From Acorus gramineus (Eukaryota > Streptophyta > Magnoliopsida > Acorales > Acoraceae): a stretch of DNA of 64,000 nt. This document shows positions 1 through 11,905 of the stretch, in pieces. Every line of letters starts with the position of its first letter. Position 1 is the stretch's first letter. Location: positions 20,234,162-20,298,161 of the forward strand of contig CM060855.1 of assembly GCA_030737835.1 (NCBI GenBank). The letters are read 5' to 3'. The notes beneath the pieces were generated by a model that saw nothing but the letters and a program-made list of their open reading frames with translations, searched no databases and was not told the DNA's origin. The translations under genes were made by a program, and so were the position numbers.

Positions 1-2030
1 TCTCTCCTCGCTCAACCGAAGCGCATCCCGGTCCCTGTCTCCGGCCACCTGAAGGGAACGGAGCAGATCTCCCATCAAGCCACCAGGAACACTCACCGAC
101 ACCTACAACTCTGACACCCTCGCCTGGAGGCAGTCTTGCTCGTGGTGAAAGAGGATGAACTCCTCCTCTCTCAGCGCCCTCTCGGACCTCAGCTGGCCCA
201 TCTCCTCCTCAACCCTAGTGGCCATCTTTCTCGCCTGATCAAGGGGGACGGAGGGTCGTCTCCTCCATCCTCGCGGCCATCAACTCGCTCCGGGCCACAT
301 CTAGCTCGCTCACCAGCTCGAGCTCTCGCTCGGAAGCCATGGATGGAGGAGGAGCAGAAGAGGAGGAAGCACCGTCGACCCTCGCCCTCACCAATGCCTC
401 CACTTGAACCTCGATGACCCGTACTTGATCTCGCAAGTGATGCCTCTGGATCCTCAAGCGTTCCACCTGATCGGTCCTCTTCTGGAGATGTTGGTTGGCT
501 GTTTCTAGCTTCTTTTCCAGCTCGATCATTTCAAACTACAAAAAATATATACATATCAAAAACACTTAAGAGAGGAAAGAAAAGGGAAAGGAAGGAACGG
601 CGAATATACTCACATAAGGGTCCGGGATCTCCTCCTCCATGGTCCCGAGAATGCCCTTGTACCCCTGACGATACCAAGCCAGATAGTCAGCATTCAATGT
701 CACGTCAGGACGGCGCTTGACCAAAGTCCCCCTCTCAACCCATCCCCGCAAGTACACACGGCATAATTCCTCGGGAGGTCCATATCCCAAGGAATGCCAG
801 CCACCGGGATCAAAGGACGCTTCGGTAGATCGGCAGGCACCCACTAGAAATACCCAAGCTGACGGACCACCCGGTTGATTGCATGATAGACGACCTCATT
901 GAAGAAGATCAGCCAGATGTCCCTTGATAGCCTCTCGAGGACTTCCTCCTTGGTATAGGGCCTCCATGTCATCTAAAACAAGAAATACCAAGGAATAAGG
1001 AAGAGAGCTTAGCTTAAAGAAAACTTAATAAGAGCAAAAAGACAGAATATATACCTCTTCTTCTGTCAAAGACGGGAATGCCTCCCGAAATTGAGCGAGG
1101 CGGCGCAGACGCGAAGACCCTAGGGGCACCCATCTCATGGCCCAAGGCAGAGCACGATTGAAGACAAGCTGAGTCGGACGAGCAATGGCGAAGTGCTCAT
1201 ACCCAAAGATCTATAGAAAAATCATGGAATTCAAGTCAGGTAAAGTAAATAAGCATCAAAAGAAATATCATTTTTTCTATCTTTGTTGGCCCATACCTCC
1301 AAGAACGCCACAAAACCACCGAGGTTCATGCCCCCAACCTTCTTTGAAAGCTCCGAGAAGAAGTGAGCAAGCATCGCGGTGCCCCAAGCAAAGAGCCCCA
1401 TCGTCAGCAAGTCCCCCATCAACAACAGGAAATGGGAGGAAACCTTGTCGGAGGCAATCGCAAAAAGGACCCGACCGAAGAAATAAAGGAAGAACGCCCG
1501 CAACTCTCTCCGTGCTTTCTGCGGGCATGCGGCAACCTCCCTGGCCTCGATCATCAGCCTCCTCCTCTAAAAACTGGCTGCGGTCTCACCCTTCTGACGC
1601 TGCATAAACGAGCCAAGGCCGTACTGCCTCGACAGCTGTCAGAAAGGGATCCGGTTCAATGTCCTCTCACGCTCCATGTACTCCCAATCCCCGATCAACT
1701 CTTGGAAGAGCGCCTTGTAGTCAGGACTGGTAGCCGCTATCACCGCATCACCCAAAGCTGGGAGGCCTGTGACCCACTCCACATCCTCGAGCGTCGGCAT
1801 CACTGCACCAGTGGGAAGAATGAATGTGCAGCACTCTGGATCCCACCGCTCCACCAACGCCTCAAGGTATGGGCGATGAACGTGGAAGGGCTCGATCAAG
1901 AAGAAGGAGCAGAAGCCCGCTCCGTCCACCAAGTCCCTCTCCCCCTGCCCCAAGGCGAAGTACCATCTCTTTGTCCCATGCCACAAGGCTCGAATGCGAT
2001 TCGGCCGCTGAAACGAAAAGAAGATGGGTT
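1..2030 (-). pseudogene. Plant mobile domain (PMD) pseudogene, copy 1, antisense in Tat-like DNA
   Basis: Read on the minus strand from about 2030 leftward. The block 1986-1639 has the PMD hallmark: WDPECCTFILPTGAVMPT followed by LEDVEWVTGLP. The frame at 1554-1231 (FFLYFFGRVLF, then SDKVSSHFLLLMGD) continues the domain. After a probable short intron come GYEHFAIARP (about 1210-1060) and then WRPYTKEEVLERLSRD (about 970). A coiled-coil, Glu/Arg-rich tail lies at 529-239 and seems to run off the left edge. The copy is broken: an in-frame TAG follows QLGYF near 850, and the pieces sit in several frames. PMD proteins are transposon-derived and are known as extra, often antisense, frames in some plant Ty3/gypsy elements. 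The 11906-13480 copy is its paralogue in the same orientation. The PMD assignment is firm; exon borders are approximate. Confidence 0.75.
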
Positions 2031-2458
2031 AGTCTCTTAAGAGAGAATTAAAGAGGTGAAGAATTTTGAATCTAGACAAATTTTGTTCTAAAACCATGCT
2101 TAGTAAAACAATTCTCGCATACCAAGACAAAATAAAAGCATGAAATATATGAGCCTAAAAGAAAATTCAGCCTCCCTTGCTATAGGATTTCTTCATATGA
2201 TCACATATCCTTTTTTAAAACCCACCATGATCATCTCTATCATATACTTGCATACTTTCTTTTCTCTATCACCTATCACACTTACATCTCCCTTTTATAT
2301 ACATACATGGCAAAAACACATAAAAAGTGGTCCCTACCCTAAAAATACCCTTGCATACCTCTCAAAGGAAACCCTATAGATTCATGAATACATGCCTGTT
2401 TACTCCCTCTAAAAACCCTCATACTATGCTCTACTATTTCTTTCTCTTCTTCCACCAT
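2031..2458. other. AT-rich intron-like spacer of PMD copy 1
   Basis: No coding signal. It is pyrimidine-rich AT sequence resembling the stretch beside PMD copy 2 (13481-13786), so it is probably intron or leader of the PMD unit. A family II LTR inserted at its right edge. Confidence 0.4.
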
Positions 2459-2907
2459 TGTTATGCCTATGTTATTTGGAGCCATTTTGGTTAAGCCTTG
2501 GTCACATCTGGGTCATTTAGGGCCTTTTTCTTTTTCGATCGGAGTCGCTAAAATTTTGGCTTTTAGCCACCTGCGGGAGTTGGAGTACTCTGATTGGAAA
2601 TCTAACTGCATATTATGGGTCCTGGTACTGTTTCGTACTACCCATAAAAATTTCATCGAATTTCGGTAACGTTTTGAAAAATATGTAGTTCTGAACCGTA
2701 TCCGGGTTTTGAGAGTTCCTGGTTGGTCGAATAGTGGGAGATATTTTGAGGATGTGGTGACCTTTGGTAACCTTACCCCCACCTTGCTTAGTGATGAAGA
2801 AACCATTGGTCTTTTGGTATGTGAGTGGGTGAACCTAACCCTAACCTCACCACCCCCTTATGGTCACCCCTAAACACTATTTAGGCTTGAAAAAGACATT
2901 TTTGCCC

Positions 2908-3235
2908 TCTCTCTCTCTCTCCCCCTCTCTCCCATTTCGTGGAACACTTTCTCTCCCTCTCTTGGTCTCTTTTTTTCCCTCTTTGTGTGTGAAGAAGGTG
3001 GAGGAAGAAGCAATTGAAGGAAAAGATGAAGAAGAAGCACAAGAAAGAGTGAGAAAGGGGTGAGTTTGTGTTGTTGTTGTTGTTGTTGTTTCTCTTCTCT
3101 CTATCCCCTTCTCATGCCCCTTTGCACCCCTGTTTTCTGCCATGAAGGGCTTGAGGAGATTCTGATGAGGTGGTGGTAGTGGTGGTGGTGGTTGAGGTGG
3201 TCGTGGGTGTGTCGAGAACCCCGCATCTCCCCATT
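2908..3235 (+). repeat. Low-complexity (CT)n, (GTT)n and (GGT)n tracts in the family II leader
   Basis: A CT-rich tract near 2910-2970, a GTT run near 3070-3090 and a GGT-rich run near 3168-3205 lie upstream of the intron donor. The same block is found on the minus strand at about 52560-52980 in the other family II LTR, so it belongs to the LTR. Short frames here are low-complexity artefacts. Confidence 0.6.
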
Positions 3236-3252
3236 TCCCTCCCCCTGTTTTG

Positions 3253-3771
3253 GTAAGGCAGCACTCTGTATTTTAAAGATCTCAGTGGATCTAGCATTTA
3301 GAGGCACATTTCTAGGATTATGTCTTCATATGATATGATCATCTATGTGTCTAGTTGTTATATATGAAATTTGGGGTCATTATGATATCTGTGGTGTAAG
3401 TTAGAACCTGTTTTGCATGGCCTGTCCAGATTCGCGTAGGAATTGACCTGCTTCTGGAAATAATTTATTTCAGGCTTGTAGAGGCAAAATTAGGTTCTAA
3501 TGTCTTCATGGATTATGATCCCAGCATATCAGAGAATGTGCATGTTTTATTTCATAATTTTTGGAAGTGTATTGGGTGCTGTGGAGATCAATTAGTAGGG
3601 CTGGTTGCAGCAGGTTTGGCAGTTTTGCTTGGTTGAGTGTCAAGGAGTTGTTTGCATGTGTCTTGGGTGATAATATGGAAGTATCAGGGGTTAGGGTCTT
3701 CATGAAGTAGGCTTATATGTGTGATAGGAGGTTCCATATTTTAATTGTGGATCATTGGTTGTGTTTTGCAG
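3253..3771 (+). other. Putative intron inside the family II LTR
   Basis: Donor context is TTTTG then GTAAGG at 3253. The acceptor is a T-rich tract ending GTTTTGCAG at 3771, followed by ATCTCGTAG. Both borders are at the position equivalent to 51961-52623 in the other family II LTR and to the GC-rich intron of family I. No expression evidence is available here. Confidence 0.55.
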
Positions 3772-5222
3772 ATCTCGTAGACCGGACGCGCGACGATCCA
3801 GGTATCTGTGAGTGGTTTGATCCAACCCCTCGAGATGCTCTCGACGCGCGTAGTCGTGCGTCGCGCATCGATGGGGCACCCTAGCTATACTACTTGTGTA
3901 GATAAGTAGTATGGCCATGCTTAAACTATAATATGTTAGATATCTTGCATGCTAGGCTTATATTGCATGTATTGTATCCATGTATGAATGATTGTATCGC
4001 ATGCGCCCCTCTAGTATGGGCATGTATTATGTAATGTGTATGGATGTATAGAATATGGCATGCCTAATAATACTACTCCTACCATATTAATTGGAATATC
4101 CAGCATGATTAAGTCTGGGTTAATAATGGGCACACGCCTAATATTCCCTTGCGATAAGACTCGAGGGCGTGGTGTAGTTTTGCGCCCATGATAGTGGGGC
4201 AAAGCTATGACCAACTTCAAGAGATGATGAGCTCTCTCTCGCCCTCTCCCTTTGTACGAACTGAGTAAGTAGATGCGATTTCCTACTCGACTCAGGTTCG
4301 TTTGGAATATTGGCATGCACCTGTTAGTGCGCGAGATCGCGCTTGACCCTTCCCATTTAAGTTGGTGATATCCAACGCATACTTAAGTTATGCCTTGTGT
4401 TCTTGTATGATTAATGGCCAGGTATGCATGTTTAAGTGGGCCATACCTTGTATGCATGTTGTATGATTGTTGTTTATGATGTAAATCCATGTTAGGGAGT
4501 ATCCCTATATGATTAATTGATATGTGATCGTGCATATGGTTCATTCACATAACTAAGATTTAATTCTCCTGTTATATCTATGCACATGTTAAAACTAATT
4601 AAGCCTATCTAAAATAGGCATGGGTACGACCCGCTGTCGGGATGTACCTCATTAGTTAGTGCGCGAGCGATGTAATCGCCCTTGCATCCGTGTGATGCAC
4701 TTGAATGTAATTCAGGAGAATTCATTTGTTGTATCGGTTTTGTTAAACTGGTAGCTTTGGCATTAAGTTAGGCCTACCCATGCTAGGCACGTATATGAAT
4801 CGCCTGTTGGGTTATATGCCTTGGGCTTATTTCTGCGTGAGAGCAGAGGTAACCCCTCGCGTCTGAGCGATGCACTCGTGTGGGAGTCCAAGAGTATTCG
4901 TTATCATCGATATGTGATTATCGAGCGTAGTTGACTTTCCCATAGGGTTTGCTTTGCGAACGTGGGGTGCTTCCTCCCGACATCGTCGTGCGTCGAACAC
5001 CCCAGCGTCGAAGCTGTCCTGTTTGGGTGCCACCACTTGTAAGTGCTACTGATGCGTATCGCGGTACGCATCTGGCTGATGTACCGATCGTGGAAGGCCG
5101 ACAGGTAGAGGCTACGCGGGAGAGGGCTACCGGATGATTTTTGCGAGCGTGGAATCGTTCTCCCCTTCTCCGGATCCGCGTTGAAGCTACCCGACGTTAA
5201 AGCTGTCCTGACAGAGGGCTCC

Positions 5223-7789
5223 TATGACGGCCCGTGTCCCAAACCATCGACACGTGCACGCCACGTGCCTCAAAACTCACCATTTCTTTTATAAAAAAAA
5301 AAACATCAAAATAACCACCCTATATAAACTCATCTGTTAACAGCCCTGGGATAATCACCTATATAAACTCACCCAGGAAAGTTTAAGCAGTCAACAGAGC
5401 ATCTAACACACCTCATATACAGTCATCCATATATATATAGAGCATTTTAACATAGGCATGGTTCACTAGGCCAGCCTCTACCAAAAATAATCATATACAG
5501 ATCCAAAACATCAACAATATCCATATCTATATATATGTACCTATCACCAACTGGACGTGACCCCCAAAAGAAGACAAAGTCAACGCCCAGGAACCCCCGC
5601 CTCTACTCTGCAAAAATAGGAAAATAGAATAGAATGAGCGAAAGATGCTCAGTAAGTAACCCAGACATTCCACGCATAAGGAAAACAAGGATGACATCAA
5701 AGTCAAGCTTAGTCAACATCAGGTCAAAGCATAATAACACATGAAAGCACTCTATGATCATCAGTAGAGAACAATAACATCGCTGATATATAAAAATAGG
5801 AATGAGTAGCTCAAACGAACACATCACAAGTGATAGGACCAATAGATATCATCAAGAAGCAACACCACTGGACTGAAGGCACATACTCTGAAATCACCCA
5901 TCAAGCAAAGAAGGTCAATTAACTCATTGATGGCACTCGAGATGTCACAATTCTACAAGAATGATAAGGGAATCACAACTCTGGCTCCTGAATGACCGAA
6001 GCGCCGGATAGACCATCTACATGACCCCATCTCGGCCCCTATGTTTGAGATGTCCACATCTACACCTCTCGCGTGTGGCCCTCGGAACCTCCACCGCCGA
6101 ATCGCTACCTGGCCCTCGGAACGTCCAGGCACGGCAGGGTATTCTCAAGTCCCCCTCGCTGGACCGTACGTACTCATGCGCGCTGGGGAGGTAATCCTCA
6201 ACCCTCACTGTAAGGTCTATGGTCATCCAACTCCAAGAATACAAATTCAAGAGGTAATATAAAAGCAATGAAACAAACACAGTACAAGGCTTCATGGTCG
6301 GACAACACGACCATGCAGATCATAGATCAATGGCAAGACACTGGGATGGATACATCATGATCAAAGGAAGGCTCACAAATCAACTATAGATTTAGAACTC
6401 TCAAAAACTGTCTAGAACAAAGATAAATGACAACGATTAGATAATGATGATGAATCACGAAGCAAACCTCAATAATGACACTTCAAGGACTAATCTGAAC
6501 TGGGATAATATAAATCACACTCTCGAATGATAACTGAATTATAGTGGATAAATATGAAGCAAGCCTCAATGAGAAACAATTCTAATTAATAAAGGTGACA
6601 TGAATAATTCTGGGTCTCAACAATATAGTATAGTAACCGACAATAGTTAGTTTCACGAATAAATAGGGATCAAAACAGTTTTGAATCTCAAACAATAGAG
6701 ATGATAAGAAACAACAATGAAGCGCGGAATTGGAAATAACAAACACAAATATTGGGTCACTTATAACAATACCACGTGGAATGGAATGTGAAACAAACAA
6801 ATATTGATCGGGTTACTTACTTCGCAATTCACCACCTCAACTGGACTCACCCTATTCCAACTCTTAAAACAGGCAGAGAGGAAATCCACTGATAAAAATA
6901 TAATCTCAATCAGATACTAACATATAATCCCAATAATCAATTCTCAGTTTCCCCCAAATCAAATCTGATGTCCTAAATACAAACCCTAAGTTAACGCAAT
7001 CAAAATAACTCTCCAATTCTTATTTACCCAGCCCCAAAAACAAATTCATATTTCAGTCCCAAATCACAATTTTTAATTTAGAACTAAAATAGAACAACCC
7101 TAGATGAAGAATAACGATGAAAAGAACAAGAATCCTTACCCAGTATGACACGAAAAATATTCCACGAAGCTTTTCCTAATTTTTCCCAATTTTTCCCCTT
7201 TTTATTTTCCCTTCAATTGAGTCTCGGGCGACTCTCTCTCTCTCACACATATCACCCACGCCACCTCCACCGACTAACCAATTATTTAAAACTTTAGATT
7301 CCACCAAATGACGAAAGTGCCCTCCTTTAGAATTCTGCGCAGCCTCAACTCTAACCGCCATAACTTCTCGTAGGAAAGTCCACTTCAAATGATTCAACTT
7401 CTGTTGGAAAGGTAACGAAAATATCTACAACTTCTATGTCTAGACCAAGATCAAAAGAAGCCTCCAACTATATTAAAAATAACGACAAACAGAAGACCTC
7501 GCAATTTCTTCTTCTATGGGCAGAAACGGTAAAATAGCCATAACTTTTCTAATATAGCTCCAAATGACACCAAACTAATTTTATATGAGAGATAACTCAA
7601 AAATGAAGACTTCATATGTTTAGCGCAAAACCCAATTATGCCTCGAAGGTACTTTCTGAAAATGTAACCAAAAGCAAGGCTTCAAGAATAATAAGGACCA
7701 AAAGCTTAATAACATAAAATTATCCTATTTTGCAATCCAAACACGTAAATATTAGCATAATTTGGCATAAGAGGATCCGAGCTATTACA
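5223..7789 (-). mobile_element. Solo LTR of a third gypsy family, nested in the family II LTR
   Basis: Flanked by a 5 bp duplication GCTCC (5218-5222 and 7790-7794). On the minus strand it starts TGTAATAGCTCGG and ends GGGCCGTCATA, so the terminal CA may have decayed to TA. Its removal restores the family II sequence seen unbroken near 37075. The 2.57 kb have no coding content. The TG(TAATAGC) to GGGCCGT end pattern is common for plant gypsy LTRs. Confidence 0.8.
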
Positions 7790-8719
7790 GCTCCCACCTG
7801 TAGGTACTACCGATGCGTTCGGCAGATGTACTGATCATGGGAGTATACCAGGTAGAGGCTACCCGGGAGAGGGCTACCGGATGACGAAGGGTGTAGAACA
7901 AAAGGTTTTCTTCCAACAGTCCTGTGTCACCCTTAGGGGTGAGGGTGAGGATGAAGTGAAGTCACGTCACCACGTGACCCATTCATTTTTTGCCCGTTCC
8001 CATAGTTGTTGGGTCCGGTTACGTATCGATGTTCAGAGACATCGTTGGGCAGTTATCACGATATAGATGATCCAGTAGTGTTGTGTAGACCAGTAATTCC
8101 GCGTCTCTTCGACCAACGGTATGGTCTCTCCCCAAAAGTCCCAAGAGTCTTCCTCCGGGAGTGAGGGTGAGGGTGAGGTTGGTCGCGCCACCGCGTGACC
8201 TTGTTATCCATTGGGTTTCCACCCATGTTTTTCCTTGAAAGGAAATTGTTTTAGTATTGAACTGTTGTATTGGTGATTGGTTTCCAGCCACTCACTGAGC
8301 TTGTAGCTCACCCCTCGCATACTGTTTCTTTTCAGGGGCAGTGTTGGGCGTGGAGCTGGAGCTTCCCTGTGGCGTGGTCTTATGTGCGTGGAGCGTTCTG
8401 TCCGGCGGGTGGCGAGTGCGAGGCTGTCAGCAGTCCTAGAGTCATTATTTATGTATTGTAAATCGTGCATGTGGCACAGGGTGTATTTTATTTGGACTAG
8501 ACTTGGCTCTCACAGGACATTGATTGTATATTCAAGTCTGTAATGATATTTTTGGTTTACAGACTTATTGATATTTTATGCTTCCGCCTTTTCAGTTGAG
8601 TTATTAGTTATCATTGCTTTGCCAGCTTGTGTGTTATTTATTGGAGTCATTGTTGACCTCTTATACTTGATAGCTGATACTATATATATTGCCACGTCTC
8701 GGGGACGGCCGCCCTGGGG

Positions 8720-9230
8720 ACTCCTCCTTTTCATGTGTATGTACATGCATATTAAAATAAATATGTATAAAGTTTGCCCCTTTCTATGCCATGCTCACCG
8801 AAATCCCACTGTGGTCGTCTATCATATGCATATCGATTTCCTTTCATTACTATTCTACCACCTTTTATATAAAACATATAAACGTATTTGTCATAAGTAA
8901 AAGAACGTAAAAAATTATCCCTCCCCTAGATACACATACCCACACTCATATATATAGACCATAATCACCCATTTAAAGACCATATAAGACTCATGAAGCA
9001 TATATACTTGCTCCTTCTTACCCCCACCATAATTATATACATAGTAAAGATAATATAAAGATCGTCCCTCTTTTACAACCCATACTCTCATACATGCAAA
9101 AGTCACACCATGATCAAATTATTTTCAAACTATACACCATTTAGAAATATATATATATATATATATTGCCTCTACTTACACCAAAGCTACTAACTTATGA
9201 AAATTTAATATAAAAGTAACATGCAAAGGA
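8720..9230. other. AT-rich spacer between LTR remnant and PMD 5-prime part
   Basis: AT-rich, with a (TA)n run near 9151-9168. It probably continues the interrupted PMD intron or leader of 2031-2458. No gene seen. Confidence 0.35.
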
Positions 9231-9965
9231 AATGTTGAGGAAATACCGTGGCTCGTGTGGCCACAGGAACATCCGCTTAGGCCTCATCAGGATCATCAAT
9301 CCCATCATCATGCCCTTCCTCCTCTTCATCTCCCTCCTCCTCGACTACGGCCTCCGTAGCCTCCCCCACACCAACCCCAGCCTCCGTGGCCCCAACATTG
9401 GCCTCCTCCACCCCAACACCTCGGTCTCCTCCGTGCCCACCTCGCCAGAGGTCAACGCCTCGAAGTCCCCCAATGCCCATGCAGCCTCTTCCTCACCCGC
9501 CAAACTGGCCTCACCCTCACCAAGGCCTCCCTCATCCTCCCAAAGACCTCCCCCAAGATACAGGCCATCTTCTCACTACTACTAACCCCTTCAACTCCTC
9601 CTCCAACTGCGCCTTCGGCCGACCCTCCGGCCCCCAAACCAACACCCTCGGCCACCGCTCACTGATCACCGCGCTTCCTCTTGCGCGTCTATCCGATCAT
9701 CCTACTTGAAGAGCCCATAGAAACCCCCGGGACAGCCCCCGAAGGCATATCCCCAACCTCACCCGTGCCGGTGCCCACCAACGGCACCTCCGCCGCACCC
9801 ATCTCCTCTCCCACGACCTCCACCTCTGCCCTATCGCTCTTCGATGATGAAGAGCTCGGGCTACGCTCTCCACGAGCCTCCCGAGGTTATTTCCCCCTTG
9901 ACGCAATCGCCTTCGACCTCGTCATCTCCTCGATTAGGAAGAAAAAGGAGAACCCAAAGACTTAG
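9231..9965 (-). pseudogene. Degenerate 5-prime exon, probably of PMD copy 1
   Basis: Strong codon-like bias on the minus strand gives Gly/Glu/Val-rich, low-complexity protein, with stretches such as EEEGDEEEEGHDDGIDDPDE and a Ser-rich SSSSSK run. A minus-strand ATG at about 9933 opens MTRSKAIASRGK and then meets a stop. Other frames carry the remaining signal, so there are frameshifts. A possible donor (GTATTTCC) lies near 9245. PMD genes often start with a variable acidic exon. Joining this to 1-2030 is inference from orientation and from removal of the nested LTRs. Confidence 0.4.
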
Positions 9966-10793
9966 GGTTTCAAAATCAAGAAAGGAAGATAGATTAGGTC
10001 AAAATAGAGGAAGAGAAGGTAAAGAAATCAAGTTTCAACGTTTTGAAATGAAGAAGAAGGAGTAATGGAGGGAGAGAAACTGTTTTAAAACGTCCGGAGA
10101 GAGAGAGGGTGACTTTTCAGTTATGAAAGGGCCCAGTTGGCTGGTGGCTACCCGCTAGTAGCCGCCCCAGGCCCACCGGCTAAAGAGTACTAGCCATCCC
10201 TCTCAGGCGGCTACAATTCAGTAGTTGACCCCTGCCCTTTTGCCAAAAACACTTATTTCAATAGTTTTCTAAAACAAATAGCCATGTATTGGTTTATTTC
10301 CAAATCTTACTTGATCAAATACAACTCTCTTGAAGTTTTATCACATTTCCCGTACCATTCAATTTGAATTTCCTCAGTTCTGGTTCTTTTCCAGAATTTT
10401 TATCCTTTGGATGATCCAATTCACCAAACTCAATACTTTTACTTGCTTTCTGTCTGCGATATCCCCTTGATTCACTGAGTTACCCAAGCACGGGTACGGT
10501 AGGCACAAGGAAACTGACGCCGGGCTGCTCCGTGCACGATGGCTAAGAACCCCGTCCGAGGGTTGGATCACTTGCTACTTTACTTTTTCCACCTTCCACC
10601 TAAATCATACCTTTCGGTTGAAAATTCTAGTCAAGACCTAGCCTCTGATAGTCTAAATCAAATCTCTGAATGGTATTTGTCATAAGATCAAAACTTCTTG
10701 AAGGTCCGGCCGGCCAAAATAGGGGTCTCTTTTCTTATCATCGGTCAAAGTCTTTCTGCTTCGCACAAAAGACTCCGTCCGATGAGGGACAAT
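9966..10793 (+). other. 3-prime internal region of a Tat-like gypsy element with a possible PPT
   Basis: Non-coding, with GGCGGCTAC/GTAGCC motifs at 10140-10215 like those in the adjacent LTR. It ends GATGAGGGACAAT just before the LTR start TGTAGATACCCC; this purine-rich stretch is a candidate polypurine tract. That would make the following LTR the 3-prime LTR of an element beginning left of the window. Confidence 0.4.
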
Positions 10794-10948
10794 TGTAGAT
10801 ACCCCAATTTTGACCGTCCAAAGAGACGAAAATACTTCAAGTAATATTTTTAGAAATTATCACATTTTGACATCTAATAGAAAACTCCCTTAGAAACCAA
10901 AACCGGAAACCCTAGTCCAAAAACTTAGGAAAACCTAAGGCCTGGACA

Positions 10949-11192
10949 GGGGCGGCTACTTGAGAGTAGCCGCCCCATACCGAGCGGCTAGTTTCAACTA
11001 GCCGCCCCCCTGACCGACCCCAAACCGCCTTCCTGGGATGGGACATAAAGCAACATGATTGCGACGGATTGTCCCTTTTAGCCGCCCCATCTCAGCCGGT
11101 TCAACCTTAGTAACCGACCCAAGCCACCGCTTGTCAGAGATGGGACGTTTGGCAGGTCATGATGGGGGCGGCTACTTAAGAGTAGCCGCCCC
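10949..11192. repeat. Recurrent GGCGGCTA hairpins in the Tat-like LTR
   Basis: Two identical 12 bp stems (GGGGCGGCTACT / AGTAGCCGCCCC) with 4-base loops lie at 10949-10976 (loop TGAG) and 11165-11192 (loop TAAG). A related 9 bp stem, GCGGCTAGT / ACTAGCCGC with loop TTCA, is at 10984-11005. Weaker relatives occur near 10146 and 11583. Confidence 0.85.
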
Positions 11193-11301
11193 TCACTTGG
11201 ACATTGTCAAAGAACAAAAGATCTAATGGGAGGTCAAATCAAGCACCTTATTATCCATTTTGATCTATTGTCCAGTGGACACTCCCCTACACCTTTTTTA
11301 C

Positions 11302-11310
11302 TATAAATAG
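11302..11310 (+). promoter_or_regulatory. TATA box of the Tat-like LTR
   Basis: TATAAATAG followed by GGGG and, about 30 bases on, a CA-rich stretch typical of plant LTR transcription starts. Confidence 0.6.
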
Positions 11311-11905
11311 GGGGTATACAAGCACTTCTGCATCATCATCCACAATCATAATCAACCATTCCCAATCCATTCAACAAACAACAATTCACATTTCCATACT
11401 TCCACCACCGCTTCAAAACCCTTGAGAGAGAAACAAAGTCCTATTTGTGAGTAGAAAAACCATTCCCTACACAAATCCACTTTCCAAATCTACTCTCCAA
11501 AACCCTGGTTAAACTTAGTTTATCTTCAGCCAACACCCAAACCAAACCCTACCCAGGCTCTGCCCAAATAGAGCCAAGCACTAGGCGGCTACTCCCAACT
11601 AGCCGTCCCCCACCAGGTAGCTAATCCCCACTAGCCGACCCTCACCTACACCCTAATTTCCCAAACCTCATTTAGTCAAGTTCCCAAAGCAGAAGAGGAT
11701 CCCTGTTTTGGCCTCTGTGTGCGGCATGCCCGTATCTCAGAGCGGAGACCCCACAAACTCCCCCACGAAGGTGAGCTGCCAAGGCACGCACCGGGTCCGA
11801 ACCTCTGAAGAACCCCCACACACTCCCTCGCGCATCCCGTGCCTAAAAAGAAAAAAGGAGGCCCCCTCTTTCTTTCCCGAGAGTCCCCCCTCCGAAATCC
11901 AATAC

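Larger units (their letters stand above)
2459..8719 (+). mobile_element. Family II gypsy solo LTR, right tip lost, with a nested solo LTR
   Basis: Starts TGTTATGCCTATGTTATTTG, the same 5-prime end as the LTRs at 35383 and (minus strand) 53571. It runs through the shared block GATCGGAGTCGCTAAAATTT and the (GGTGAG)n module near 7935-8180, and ends in GGACGGCCGCCCTGGGG. The expected terminal CGTGACA and the second copy of the left 5 bp (ACCAT) are missing, so the right tip was deleted. Removing the nested LTR at 5223-7789 leaves about 3.69 kb, close to the 3.77 kb of the 46359 copy. No gag or pol lies inside, so it is a solo LTR. Confidence 0.8.
10794..11905 (+). mobile_element. Tat-like Ty3/gypsy LTR (right border uncertain)
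   Basis: Starts TGTAGATACCCCAATTTTGA, an LTR start typical of Tat-like plant gypsy elements. It has a TATAAATAG box at 11302 followed by a CA-rich start region, so the orientation is plus. PMD homology resumes on the right near 11906-11912, which sets the approximate border; I could not find a convincing CA end or duplication. Several perfect hairpins lie in its 5-prime half. Confidence 0.55.

Noticed and set aside
1363..2040. Plus-strand frame of 225 codons
   Set aside because: It is the antisense shadow of the PMD coding sequence, and its translation has no domain.
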